Origin: Monilinia fructicola
Taxonomy: Eukaryota; Ascomycota; Leotiomycetes; Helotiales; Sclerotiniaceae
Assembly: GCA_008692225.1 (NCBI GenBank)
Contig: VICG01000005.1
Location: 2,057,001-2,121,000, forward strand
Direction: 5' to 3'
DNA length: 64,000 bases
Below, piece by piece: positions 23,349 to 34,416 of the stretch (the first letter of the stretch is position 1; the number at the start of each line of letters is the position of its first letter). The position numbers were made by a program, and so were the translations under genes. Under the pieces are notes generated by a model. It saw nothing but the letters and a program-made list of their open reading frames with translations. It made no database searches and was not told the origin of the DNA.

Positions 23349-23801
23349 ATGCTGACTCTCGCTCCACTTACAAAAGCCATCCACTGCACGACCTACCTCC
23401 CCGCACTGCTCTACAATAACACAAAAACACACCTCCCAGTCAACACCTTCCAATCAACACCCACCGGTAAGAGATAAGAAACGACATCCCTAGATCATCC
23501 TGAAAAAAGAAAACAAGAACAGGAACAGGAACGTATATTAGCAATCTATATCGAATTCAAGACGCTCCTATACAAAGCTGAATTCAAAGCAATCCATTTT
23601 ATAACCCCCATCATATTGAAAGAACAAGCTCTCGAACCACAACGATCGAACTATCCAGTGTGGTTCCAAACCAAAAGCAACGAATTAATCCGTGTGTTAT
23701 CACAATTACACACTCCAGCCGAATGCTTTTCGACGGAAATTCCACGAGGGAAAAGAAAAGAAAGAAACAAGAAGATCCGCGAACAAACAGATGCAACGTG
23801 A
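23349..23801 (+). CDS. Hypothetical small protein, two exons
   Basis: ATG 23349 opens a 39-codon exon (MLTLAPLTKAIHC..) ending at a GTAAGA donor (23467). A second open frame with no ATG runs to the stop at 23799-23801. An acceptor at 23517 (AACAAG, 51-nt intron) joins them in phase and gives 133 aa. The TAG at 23493 also keeps phase but would make a 27-nt intron, too short to expect. Exon 2 reads ERILAIYIEFKTLLYKAEFK and ends in a basic tail (GKRKERNKKIREQ). I do not recognise the family. Codon choice looks protein-like and the frame is uninterrupted for over 90 codons. Confidence 0.45.
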
Positions 23802-24285
23802 CAAGCATCATCACATCATGTAAAATTGTTTCCCCAACTACAGGAAACCCTCAGGAAAGATAAATCTTTATTTTACTTGACATACATAACCCTTTATCGT
23901 CACTATTTTTGTTCTCTCCATTTCCTGGCATTCGTTCTTATCATTTATGCATGCGTTCATTCATCCATCATCCATCATTCATCATCCACATCTTCTACCC
24001 CTACCCCATCCATCAGCAAAATCAAAACCATAATTACTCCAGCCCATTGAATGCATTCGGATATCTTCCACCATCTCACTCCATCAAGCATATGCTAAAA
24101 GCTAAAGCAATGTCGTAACAGCGTGTTTGGTTCATGTCTAGTAACATAATCTCACCATATCCATCACTTCCCTGCCATGGCTGAATCAGCTGGTCCATCT
24201 ATCTACCTTAACTCGTAGGAAACAGGTCCCAAAACTCCCTTTTGTCTCGCCCCCATAAAAGGAGGTATGCTCAATCGAAAGACAT
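23802..24285. other. Intergenic, 3' ends of two convergent genes
   Basis: 484 bases; (CATC)n/(TCAT)n-like words near 23950-23990. No gene seen. Confidence 0.5.
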
Positions 24286-27200
24286 CTAATCTATTTTGAC
24301 TTCCTCGCCATCCTCGAGATGTATTTCAGCAGCAGGTTCCTCAATTTCATCCTGTTGAACATGACTAACAAGATCGTAATTCCTTTGTCTATTGTACTCC
24401 ATAACCTGAATGGCGTCCGGGGCATCGTGCACGGCGTCAGGTATATATTCTTCTTGAAATTCGTCGTCGACTTCAGAGGTGTTAAAATCTTCCCGTCGAC
24501 GTTCCATGCTTGCCTGACTTGGTTCAGAGCCATGTAAAACTCCATTGCTGTCGCCATCACTAAGACCGGTAATGCTACCGGCTTCACCAGCCTCGGAGCC
24601 TGTGCCAGAAGGGAAGGTTCCAGGGTTCTGATTAAGGCCACCCCAGCCCCATATCGGTTGAGTGGCAGTGAGTGCAACATCGTTGCAACCCATGCTCATG
24701 TCTATAGCTTCGTCAGCTTCAGTACTTTCTCGGATGCCGCTATAGGGAGGTGGAAACGGATGCAGGCTTTCGAAAATGGGTTCACCACCTTGGGTCTGCT
24801 CGGAATAAGGCGGTGCGTTATCAAGATCCGGTTGATTTGCTGTCATCGTCGCCACGCCATCCTCCGAACCAGGATGATCTGGTTGACGGTGAGCTGCTCC
24901 GACTCCTGTCAAGGCGCTCGGCGACCCAGGCTGGGAGGAGTTTCCGCCGAGGCGTCGGCCTTCCCCCGACTCTTCCTCATCCGAAGAAAGGTTATGATCG
25001 AAGGTGCGTACAATTTCTTGCATAAATGCACCACCAAGGGGCTCGCTTGAACGTCTTCGGTAAAAAAGAAGATAGGCACTCGATGTGATCATACTGGATG
25101 GATTTTTAACCAGATCCACCGAGGCATCTATGCAAGTTAGTCCAAATCTCTCCTAAATTCATTTTTGACTATGCATACCATTATATGACCACCACCGGCC
25201 ATCGACAAAGTTCTTCGCAAAAGCGGTATAATGTCCTCCACCAAGACCACCCCAGTGATCATCGATAGCAATCAGATCGTATATCTCGTCCTTGCCGTCT
25301 TGTCTCTCAACGACTCGAGAGGAGAGATCCAATCCTTCAATTGGAAACTTGACAAGGGCGTCGACTTTATCTCTTCGGTAGCCAACGGAGCTGAAACGCT
25401 TGAGATGCATGATAAGAATATCTGGAGTTCTCCAGATTTCGAACTTTTTGCTTGCTCTACGATGTTCTTTGCATCTAGGACAATACCAAGTATCCATCTC
25501 AGAAAGAATTTCTTCCTTGCCAAATTCGTCAAGACAATCATCGAGAGGGATACCAGTATTCTTTTGTGAAATACGAGCCTTACGGGTTGAAAGAAGACCT
25601 GGATCTTTAAGAGTGGGAGGATTTACATAGGTAGGACAGCCATGAGCATCGTTCTTATCGATGGAACCGCCAAATAAACTATCCCATGCATCTTCATTCC
25701 AATCGACAACGAGTCCTTCACCAGGACGAATCAGAGGGCCATCATCAGGAGCTTCTTGCTCATCATCAGCCTCGATTTCTTGTCGCTTCAATGCAGCTGC
25801 TTTGCCCTTCTTTGTGTAAGTGGCCTGGTTACGGTGGCGACGTTTGCTCTTATGAAGCACCCTGCCGCCGGATTTTGGTGCAGCCGGTCGAACTGGAAGA
25901 GCCTGTTCACCAGTTAATATCACCAAGTCAGGAAGAACTCGAGTTCCAAGCAAATTGAAACATGCTAAGAAACACGAACAAGATTCGGATGACTTACTTT
26001 TGGAGGAGAAGTTGGATTGAGATCGTCTTCACTTGATTCCTCATTCATCCTCGTTGGTGGCATCTCAAAGTTATTGATATCATCGCTGCTGTCCCTGCTG
26101 GATTTGCTTGAAACGGATCCAGCGCTGCCGTCGACGAGATCGAAACCGTATGAGGCATCATCACTGTTCATCTGGTGAACTTGTGGGTTCCTTTCAGAAA
26201 TCTTCTTGAACGTAGGATCCCCAAGCTTATCATCCCAATGGAGTGGCAGACGTCCTTGTTTATCAGTGAAATATGAGATCTCAAAGAGATTCTGCATTTC
26301 CCCAGAGAGGAAAACTGCCGGGTCTATCCATTTTGGTCGACTGGTGTTGAAGATTTTCAAAGGTGCCCTACCAGATGATTAGCAATACATAGCACAACTT
26401 GAGACGATTCAACTCACGTAGAACGATTCTCAACAGATTCACGAACGGGATTAGAATCTTTCATAGCTACGTCGATGATTTCATCTTCACCATCCAAAGA
26501 CTGAGCAACAAATTTACTATCACCAGACGAGTCGGCATCTGAGCCGGTGGTAACAACCAAGTCTGGGTCAATACTTTCAGACGCACTGGAAGGGTCATCA
26601 TCATCATTGATTATGGATGATGTGGTAAATGTTACGACCTTTTCTAAAATCTTTCGTTTGATGACTTCTTCACTTCGTGCCTGTTATGTGGTGTCAATGG
26701 CCTGAAAACAAAATCTTAACGCGGGGACTGTGGGAATATCTTACCTCCTGGGGAGTTAGTACCACGAAATGAGGTACAGTTGTGAGTTCCCATGATCCCT
26801 TCTTACTGCTCCATTTCTCGCGCGTGCGTCGACGATAGAATACGGGAACGAGTAATTTCTCAGCAACTGGAGAATCCCAAGAGACGTGTTCAGCTTCATC
26901 AGAATTGTTGCCACCAAATGTATTACCCTTAGATTTTGGAGGGCTTGGCAAATTCGTAGGCACCACCTCCAATTCGTATACGGACAAAAGATCATTGGTC
27001 TGAATGACGTCCGAGGCAGTTTCTTGGTCAAAATGCCACCTGAAAAATTTGTTTGACCATACCTCACAAGCGAAAAGCCTCTCAAGAGGCACTCCAACCT
27101 TCTGGCTGATTTGAGTTTTGAGTGTTCTAATGCTTGCATGTTTGTCGATTTCAATAGTGATGGCAATTGGTTTATCATTCAGTGGATAGAAAACAGCGTC

Positions 27201-29695
27201 ATGGGACCACACGTTTGCAATAGGTAGCTGTAAAGTCATGTTGTTGAAAGGATCAAAAGTGATGCTGACCTTATCACACTCTGGACAGACAAGAGTGGAC
27301 TTGTACATCCCTGTGAATAAATCTGCAATTACCGAATCATCTCTTTGTTTGGTAATATCCCAGACCTTGGTGGCCATCTCTCTGATCGCATCTGGGTTTC
27401 CAATCATCTCATCAGTTGAATCAGGCTTCTCGATATATGGCTTCTTCTTCACTCTGCTAAGATCCTCTTGAAGGCCGTCAAGTAAGAATCCGATGAATTC
27501 CTGAGAATCTTGCTGGCCATATCCTGAGAATTGGGTGGCGTATCGGCCAACAATATTCTTAAAGTATCGTGGTTGAACTGAAACTGGGGCTGGTTCCTTG
27601 TATATCTCTTTCAAAAGATTCGCATATGACTCGGCAACCGCGCCACCATGACCAAGAGGATTGTCTCTGTTAAGTTCTGGATCATACGCATCGCTCAAGA
27701 AATACTTGGTTAGCTCTTCAACACTTCTCACACACTGCAGAGCTGAGTTCATGTAACAGGTATTTCCTAGGTTGCTGAGACCAACAGTTCCTGGGGGCCG
27801 TCCATTTTTTGATCTCCGATTGGAAGAACGAAGATTGTATCCAGATGATGGCGCTGGACTATTGCGACCACTGTTGTTTTGGCTGCTAACGATGAAACTA
27901 GAGTTGCCCTTGCGTCCGGTACCATTAAGCTTTCCACTCTGTGAAGGTTTTGTGTTGGAAACATAGCCATCTTTGCCCTCGACCAATTCATCAATAACAA
28001 GTGCTTGGTCATCTCCCAGTCCGCAGAAATCCAAATCTGATCGGCCGTTGTAATTATCATTGACAGTCGAATCTTCAAATTCAACCTTGATTCTACCCGA
28101 ATCTCTCTCCACCTTGGTGAACTCTGTTACATCCAACAACAATTTCTTCCATGAATCTTGTACTTCAGAGCTTGCGGTACCAGTGTCGGCTGTTGGTGGT
28201 GTCCCAGGTCTGGACGAAGGGGGAGTAGCATTGCCAACCGCAGTTGAAAGAGCCGGCTCCGCAGCTGGTAAAGTCCTTGGCACTCTCCAAAGACGTATCT
28301 TTTGCTTCATGGGGACCCCTGCAGCATTTTTTATGATCTTTAGGAAGTCATGCATCCTCATTGATCTGCTCGCAACAATGATAGGTGCATCAGGATTAGT
28401 TGATTTTGTGCCCGCGTCCACTTTATTGCCAAGTTCAGACCACACACGGTGTATCTGGAAAACCGGAGGATGGTATTCGTAGGTCACGTTTGGGATGGCA
28501 TCAGGAGTCTTATCGGGGTTTGTGTTGTGTGCAAACCTAATAATTGGTTTTTCGTCCTCCTTCAAGCCGTACCAGTCGAAAACCATGTTCCATGCGTCGA
28601 CAGGAAATAATTCAAAGAAATCTTCTCCGATTCCATGCTTGAGCTGAACGAAATCTTCACGGCCCGGCTGAGGGATAATTCTTTGGATGATGTTAGAATT
28701 ATCAATTGGCCCAATGTCTTGATCACTGAGTGCCTCCTTGCTCTTAGCTCTGGCCTCGGAAGTTCTCGAGGTGACCCTCTCAAGCCATTTCTTTGAAACT
28801 AGGTACGTGCTGCTTCCTTCTTCGAGTTGCTTCTCGCCCTCTGTTCTGCACAGAGTTGTTACGGTTGAAACCTGGAAGTCGATTGATGGAATGTCTGTTC
28901 TGGGGTCTGAATCGATAAGTTAGCAATTCAATTCAGGGAAAAGGAAAGGAGGTGTTACCAGGAACTGGGCTATTCTCATCAGCAGCAGGTGCGCTTTCAG
29001 CACTGTCATCTCCAGCAGCTTCATCTCTCATCATATTGACGGATGCTGCTCTGATTGCGGTTGGAGCTGCAACAGTACTTTCTGTATCTTCTTGTGCATT
29101 TGGCACCAGGACCATGTCGACATCTTCCTTTTGACTTGACAATGGCAGATCTGGTTCTAATTCCGAGGCAGGTCGCTTCAATGGTGACGATGACCTCTGC
29201 GGCATATCTTCTGCGCCACTCATGATACTCCTATGTCTGGGAGACTTGCCTTGTTGCTCCAATTCAAACGGCTGCTCTGAAGGAAATTGTCTTCGATTTT
29301 TGTTGCTTGGAAATTCCCCGCCTTTATCGCTATCTATCGATAAACCCGCGTACGCTGCGCTTGGCGAACTGGCAGCAGAAGAAGTATAATCTCCGGGAGG
29401 TAAGGTCGATGAAGTCTGCAGATGCGAAGGTATGGTATTGGGAGGTAGGGATTCTGCACGGTGGGACTCTTGCAAAGAAGTGTCGAATAAAGGCAGATCT
29501 GTGGGGGATTGTGATTCGCGACCTTCCACCGATGATATAGGAATGTCTGGACCTCTATCGGTTTCTATGCCAGGTACAATCTGCGGGGAAAGCTTTCTTT
29601 TCTTTGTAGAAGACGTCTTGAATGCGAGCAGCCTTTGCTGCTCTGAATTCGCCGATGGTTGAAGAATTAAATGGAAAATTCGTGAAGGTGAGCAT
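24286..29695 (-). CDS. UBP12: Ubiquitin carboxyl-terminal hydrolase, UBP12/USP15 type
   Basis: Deubiquitinating cysteine protease, about 1,690 aa. Exons from the 5' end: 29695-28959 (start uncertain), 28906-26745, 26680-26418, 26367-25998, 25902-25179, 25127-24286; the last five are fully in phase. A DUSP domain lies at the start of exon 2 (YLVSKKWLERV..FVQLKHGIGEDFFELFP). The Cys box is GLSNLGNTCYMNSALQC (Cys codon 27756-27758), followed by GYGQQDSQEFIGFLLD. Zinc-type CxxC pairs are CPECD and CPRCK. The His box is GGGHYTAFAKN..WWSYND. Between Cys and His boxes lies the long UBL/acidic insert typical of USP4/11/15. The fourth intron uses the AACAG acceptor at 25903; the nearer TTAG would shift frame. 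No in-frame ATG precedes PSANSEQQR; ATG 29695 fits only if the A4 run 29675-29678 has one base too many. Confidence 0.92.
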
Positions 29696-30138
29696 CGAAG
29701 TTTCCGTAATGCGACGGTGACTGTAGAATAGCGATAAATGATTGAAGTGAGATCATTTAAAGAAAATTGAATAAAGTTTCAAAGAGGAAGAAATATTTTG
29801 GATTTGTGATTGAAGGTATTGAAGTGATTGAACGAACATACATACAAACATACATACGTACATACAAGATTAACAAGATTGTACTCTTGTTGTTGTTGTT
29901 GTTGATGATGTTGATGTTGATATCGATGTTAATTAATGTTGATGTTGATCTTGTTGTTGCTTTTTTTATCTTTTTTTCTTCCTATTAAAAGCCTCGAGCT
30001 CAAAGTACCTAAGGTTAGTAGTAGGTAGGTAGGTGAGTAGGTAAAAAAGTAGCAAATAAAGTATCTTCTGATCTGACCTTATTCAACCTAGTATAGTAAG
30101 TAAAATGTAGTAAAGGACTTTCAAGTTGTAGTAGTAGT

Positions 30139-30205
<67 letters not shown>

Positions 30206-30229
30206 TAATAATAATAATAATAATAATAT
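30139..30229. repeat. (ATA)n microsatellite
   Basis: About 30 units of ATA/TAA, interrupted once near 30204. Confidence 0.95.
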
Positions 30230-31942
30230 AACTCCTATAGCTTGGCGCGTTGGTTCCGTACCTAATAGCTATTGAGTAACCTTAGAACCTTACCGTCGCG
30301 TTAATAGTTAGGAGTAGAAATTGAATAATTATTTAAAGAATATAATTTAATTCACAGATCTAAAAAGAATACATACAAAATATTAATGAGAATAAATTCA
30401 CATGATATTCAATATTCAATATTCAATATCCAATAGCCAATATCCAATATTCATCGATCTATAATAGATAATAATTAGATGATAATTTTTATATATCTTC
30501 ATTTATATGTTTTCAAGTCAATACAGCAATCAATCATAGAACTATCGATAGTTTTATTATCGTTGATTCGCGATCCGCTTACGAGCTAACCTGACCTATT
30601 CAACAACTCATATTGAAACTCAACTTCAGCTAACCTGGGACTGGAACCCCAGCCTTATAGTACCTAGGTAAGGCAAAACAGGTCTAGTTAGCTCCCGTGC
30701 TAATAAATCTTACCTAGTCATAAGTACAGCAGTAGGTCTGATTGAATTCTTCTACTGCTTTCCGCATTCAACCTTAAGATATGTTTACCTACTTAATAGG
30801 GACACTCTGGACTTTGTCATCCACTGGCAAGCTGTGTATAGCACCAATACCAAGTATACGTACCTAGGTAGTCGATACCTATGCAGCCTTTGGATGCGAG
30901 CGTCTCATAAATACAACATACTTTTGTTTCGATGCTTATTACCATCGCTCTTATACATTTCTATGCTCTTCCTTATCTTTCGTGCCCTTCTTTGTGAGAC
31001 GTATGGCCAGGCTACCGAGCTATAGCTTACCTCCCAGTCGCAAGTATTTAATATAATTCCACCAGCCCTCTTCTTCCCTTCCATGCACTTCCAGCCTTCC
31101 TCTCATGCCTATCCTTCCGCCTGCATCATCGCGCAGCACAAACTTCTCCCCATCATCAAAAAATGTGCTGGCTCGACTCATTGCAGAGTTCGCAACCATA
31201 CAAGTGCTCCACCCCGGCAAGCTGGCGCATACAAGAAGCCGGCAGAAGACGTAAATTGGCCTCGCCACTCTCCATAGATGCTCGCCTCCCCCATGCCAAA
31301 ACTCGGCGAGCAGATCCCCCGCCACACAATCCGGGCAAGAAGTCGACGCGAGCATCAGCGAGAGAAGACACGGCGAATAGAGATTCCATCTCATGTCTTC
31401 CGCCATGTGGACGACTGAAGGAGCTCAAATAAGGTTATCATGTAAGCTCGCTTCAGGGTCATCACATTAATCTTAGAACCATGTAAGCGCCGACCTTCCT
31501 CTGCCCAGCACTTCATTCTCAAGATATCCATCCCAACAACTAGGTAGGTCAACTGGACGCGTTTGGTTGCACAAGTCATGCCCGCGCGCGCACCATCCGA
31601 TAAATCGTATAAAATTGCCAGATCTTGCTTCACGCCCCGCAAATCCTCATTTCCAGCCCGAGTCCTTCCTTGCCTGCATAATCGCATGCTGCCCATGTGT
31701 TCATGATTGCAAGCGCATTCTCCCGCGTGAAACCCATCGATCTCCCTACCCGACCCGACCCTCCCAGAACTAACGGCCAGCCATTCCCATCACTCAACAT
31801 TCCACATGTTCATTCTCCCCCCTCCGCGTTCCCCCATCATCGCCCCGTTCACGCTTCGATTCCGCCATAACCCCACGGAAGACCTCGCTCGCCACCAAAA
31901 GGTAGAAAAACAAATAGACGCGAGAGAACCATGATGATGATG

Positions 31943-31969
31943 ATATATATATATATATATATATATATA
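31943..31969. repeat. (AT)n microsatellite
   Basis: 13 AT units following a short (GAT)n run. Confidence 0.95.
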
Positions 31970-32568
31970 GCCTTCCAACCATTCCCAAACAGTAAAACAC
32001 CACCAGGCCAAAGCCCCGCACATGAACCACGATAAAGATTCCGCGCGCCGAAATCTGCTTCTCCTGTCAACGCCTCCCCGAGCTTGGTCCTGATGGATGA
32101 CAAGCATTTCCCAGCAACGTTTTCCACCGCGTCCATTCTGTTGTGCTTTCTGAAATATCTCTAGCGTGTCATGACACGGATGCTGTGATGCCTGGGATTT
32201 AGCCTGGGCAATTTTTCTCTGCGGAATGCCGGCCGTGGGGCTGGAGAGTAAAGCAGGCGCTGGGTGGGGGAGGGGAAGCCAAGAGCACTCGGATGCGTGG
32301 TGGGCGTCATATGGGGCATGCAGTTTCTGGTGTGTTTTTCGCAGTTAGCCTTAGAATCTTAGGTGGTGTCAATATTCTGAGTTCTGCTTCAGCCTCGTAC
32401 CACGTGACATAGAGTGGAAAGTCTATGTGCCTCTATAACCATACATCATAACGCATCGTGATCATAAATTTACATGTGGAGATGCTCCAAAGCCATGCAC
32501 CAAATGCCCAGAACCTACATGCGCTGTACACATTATGCATATAATTAGATTTATACAATTCCATCCGT

Positions 32569-34416
32569 CTAGATCAATGCCTTGCCCTCAAACATGCCCT
32601 CTCTGACTTCCTTAACGACGTCCCTTCTATCTCCCTTTCCAACCAAAACTATACCTCTCCCTCTTCTTCCCATGCGCCCGGTTCTACCCAATCGATGGAT
32701 GAAATCAATCGTCGAATGGGGGACGTCGTATAGAATAACATGTCTCACAGCAACTGTATCAATACCCCTGGAGCCTAGATCCGTGGTGACTAGAACTTTG
32801 GTGTTCGGTAATCGTCGCTTAACGGGAGGGGCGACCTTTCCAAAGGGTACGTAATTAGGTTGGTTATCCGATAGAGATCCAGGATGAGGCTCATCCTTTG
32901 CCATGCTGAGTTTAGAAGGCGAGGTAAAGGATGCCAGCATCTCACTCTGGCGTTGTTCGGGAGTATCACGAGAAAGCGCAATGGCATCTATGCCCTTGGA
33001 TACAAGAAAGTCAGCTACTTCTTGGGCCTTTTCACGCTCGTTAACGAATACGAGAATGCGTTTTACATCCATCAATCCTTTGATAGGTCCTTCGTGATCA
33101 GCAGCTGCTTTACCAATGGACCAGATGGTGTCGGCGCAAGCTAGGTTCTTGTTGTTACGATATGGTTCACGTTCAACATCGACAACGCCGAGTTGAACAC
33201 GTCGAGGAATAGCGTGCAGATTTGGTGTAACGAGGCGGTTAATGAAGGGAAATCTTTTGCGCAGAAATGAGTCGAGCGAGCGTGGAATGGTTGCGGAGCA
33301 GAGGACGAGTTGTTCAAGAGATGGAGTAGCACGGTCGATGATAGCTGATGTTAGTGGTGAGAATCCTCGATCGAGAAGAGAGTCGGCTTCATCAATTATG
33401 AGATGGGTAACACGAGACAAAATATTTGGGTCGGAGTCTGCAATCGAAGAGAGAAGATGGGGTGTAGATACAAGAATATCGATTCCAGATGGAGAAAAAA
33501 GACGGTTACGAATGACTTTTCCGGAGAAATTAGAAGATATCATTGCTCCCCTGAATTTAACCACATGAGAAAATGCTTTCACAAGTGTTCCAACTTGTGT
33601 TACTAATTCAGATGTTGGCACAAGTATGATAGCTCTTGGCCTGCCCGTGGTAGGATGAGGCAAGTTCGATAACGGAGGCGAGACCAAGGTTAAGTCATTC
33701 TGGCGTAACTTCTCTTCTTGCATCTGTTTCTCGTAGGCTTCAACCTCCGCATCTTTCGCCTCTGCAATTTTGATCGCATTGATTGTAGGTATTAAATATG
33801 ACAACGTTTTCCCTGATCCAGTTTCCGCAGCAATCAAAAATTGCTCAGCCTCACCCATTTTCCCTTTCTTCTGCTGATCTGCAAGTAACGCTGGCACGGC
33901 AATCCGCTGTACCGCCGTTGGAACATGGCTTTCGATGTCAGGAAGAGCTTGTTTGTAAATTGCCTCTTTCACACTGTCTAACAGCGCAAATTGCTCAAAA
34001 CTCTCCACTTCCTTCATCCTTTCCTTTATACTTGCCCTCCTTGTGTACGAAACTGGCGCAAGAGCCCTCTGCATTTTTAATGCATGGAATCCTCTATTCT
34101 TTTGGTCGTCCTTATCCCCTCGATCGAATCTCGACGTTCGGCGTTCTTGTGCTGCAGAAGGTCGTTCTGGCACTCCACGGATCTTTGCCTCTCGCATGTT
34201 CATTCCTCCAAAAGGCCCATCCTGCTTTCGTCTTGCAGGTCCCTCTTTCGTCTGCGATGAGCTGACTTTTCCTGCTCCGGCCAGACTCATGCGATTTGGT
34301 CGACTGGGTAATCTGCTTCTCATAGATAGAGCTCTGCTGTGCCATTTTTGGCTTGAAGGCTCCTGAGCTGCCCTGAAAGAGCAGAGCAGACATGTGGTAG
34401 GCTTCGACCGAAGCAT
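32569..34416 (-). CDS. MRH4: Mitochondrial DEAD-box RNA helicase MRH4
   Basis: Single exon, 615 aa, ATG 34416. The N-terminus MLRSKPTTCLLCSFRAAQ is basic and hydroxylated, as expected for a mitochondrial presequence. Helicase motifs appear in order: Q-like region PTAVQ; I AAETGSGKT; Ia PTSELVTQ; II LIIDEAD; III CSAT; IV ILVFVNEREKAQE; V TTDLGSRGID; VI HRLGRTGRMGRRG. The split between motif I and Ia carries a charged insert (KQMQEEKLRQN), characteristic of Mrh4. In yeast Mrh4 acts in late assembly of the mitochondrial large ribosomal subunit. The frame is undamaged. The 5' neighbour spacer is 2.5 kb. Confidence 0.93.
   Translation of the reverse strand: MLRSKPTTCLLCSFRAAQEPSSQKWHSRALSMRSRLPSRPNRMSLAGAGKVSSSQTKEGPARRKQDGPFGGMNMREAKIRGVPERPSAAQERRTSRFDRGDKDDQKNRGFHALKMQRALAPVSYTRRASIKERMKEVESFEQFALLDSVKEAIYKQALPDIESHVPTAVQRIAVPALLADQQKKGKMGEAEQFLIAAETGSGKTLSYLIPTINAIKIAEAKDAEVEAYEKQMQEEKLRQNDLTLVSPPLSNLPHPTTGRPRAIILVPTSELVTQVGTLVKAFSHVVKFRGAMISSNFSGKVIRNRLFSPSGIDILVSTPHLLSSIADSDPNILSRVTHLIIDEADSLLDRGFSPLTSAIIDRATPSLEQLVLCSATIPRSLDSFLRKRFPFINRLVTPNLHAIPRRVQLGVVDVEREPYRNNKNLACADTIWSIGKAAADHEGPIKGLMDVKRILVFVNEREKAQEVADFLVSKGIDAIALSRDTPEQRQSEMLASFTSPSKLSMAKDEPHPGSLSDNQPNYVPFGKVAPPVKRRLPNTKVLVTTDLGSRGIDTVAVRHVILYDVPHSTIDFIHRLGRTGRMGRRGRGIVLVGKGDRRDVVKEVREGMFEGKALI

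Larger units (their letters stand above)
29696..32568. other. Intergenic, microsatellite-rich
   Basis: 2.9 kb between two minus-strand genes. Simple repeats at 29880-29960 (TGT/GAT), 30139-30229 (ATA), 30401-30455 (ATTCAAT-like) and 31943-31969 (AT). GC-richer 31000-32300 has overlapping frames on both strands (for example 31020-31406 minus) but none resembles a protein family. Probably long 5' flank of UBP12 plus MRH4 3' region. Confidence 0.5.

Noticed and set aside
31020..32136. Cluster of overlapping ORFs on both strands in GC-richer DNA
   Set aside because: All are short, several start at non-ATG codons, and none resembles a protein family; GC-richness alone lengthens random frames.
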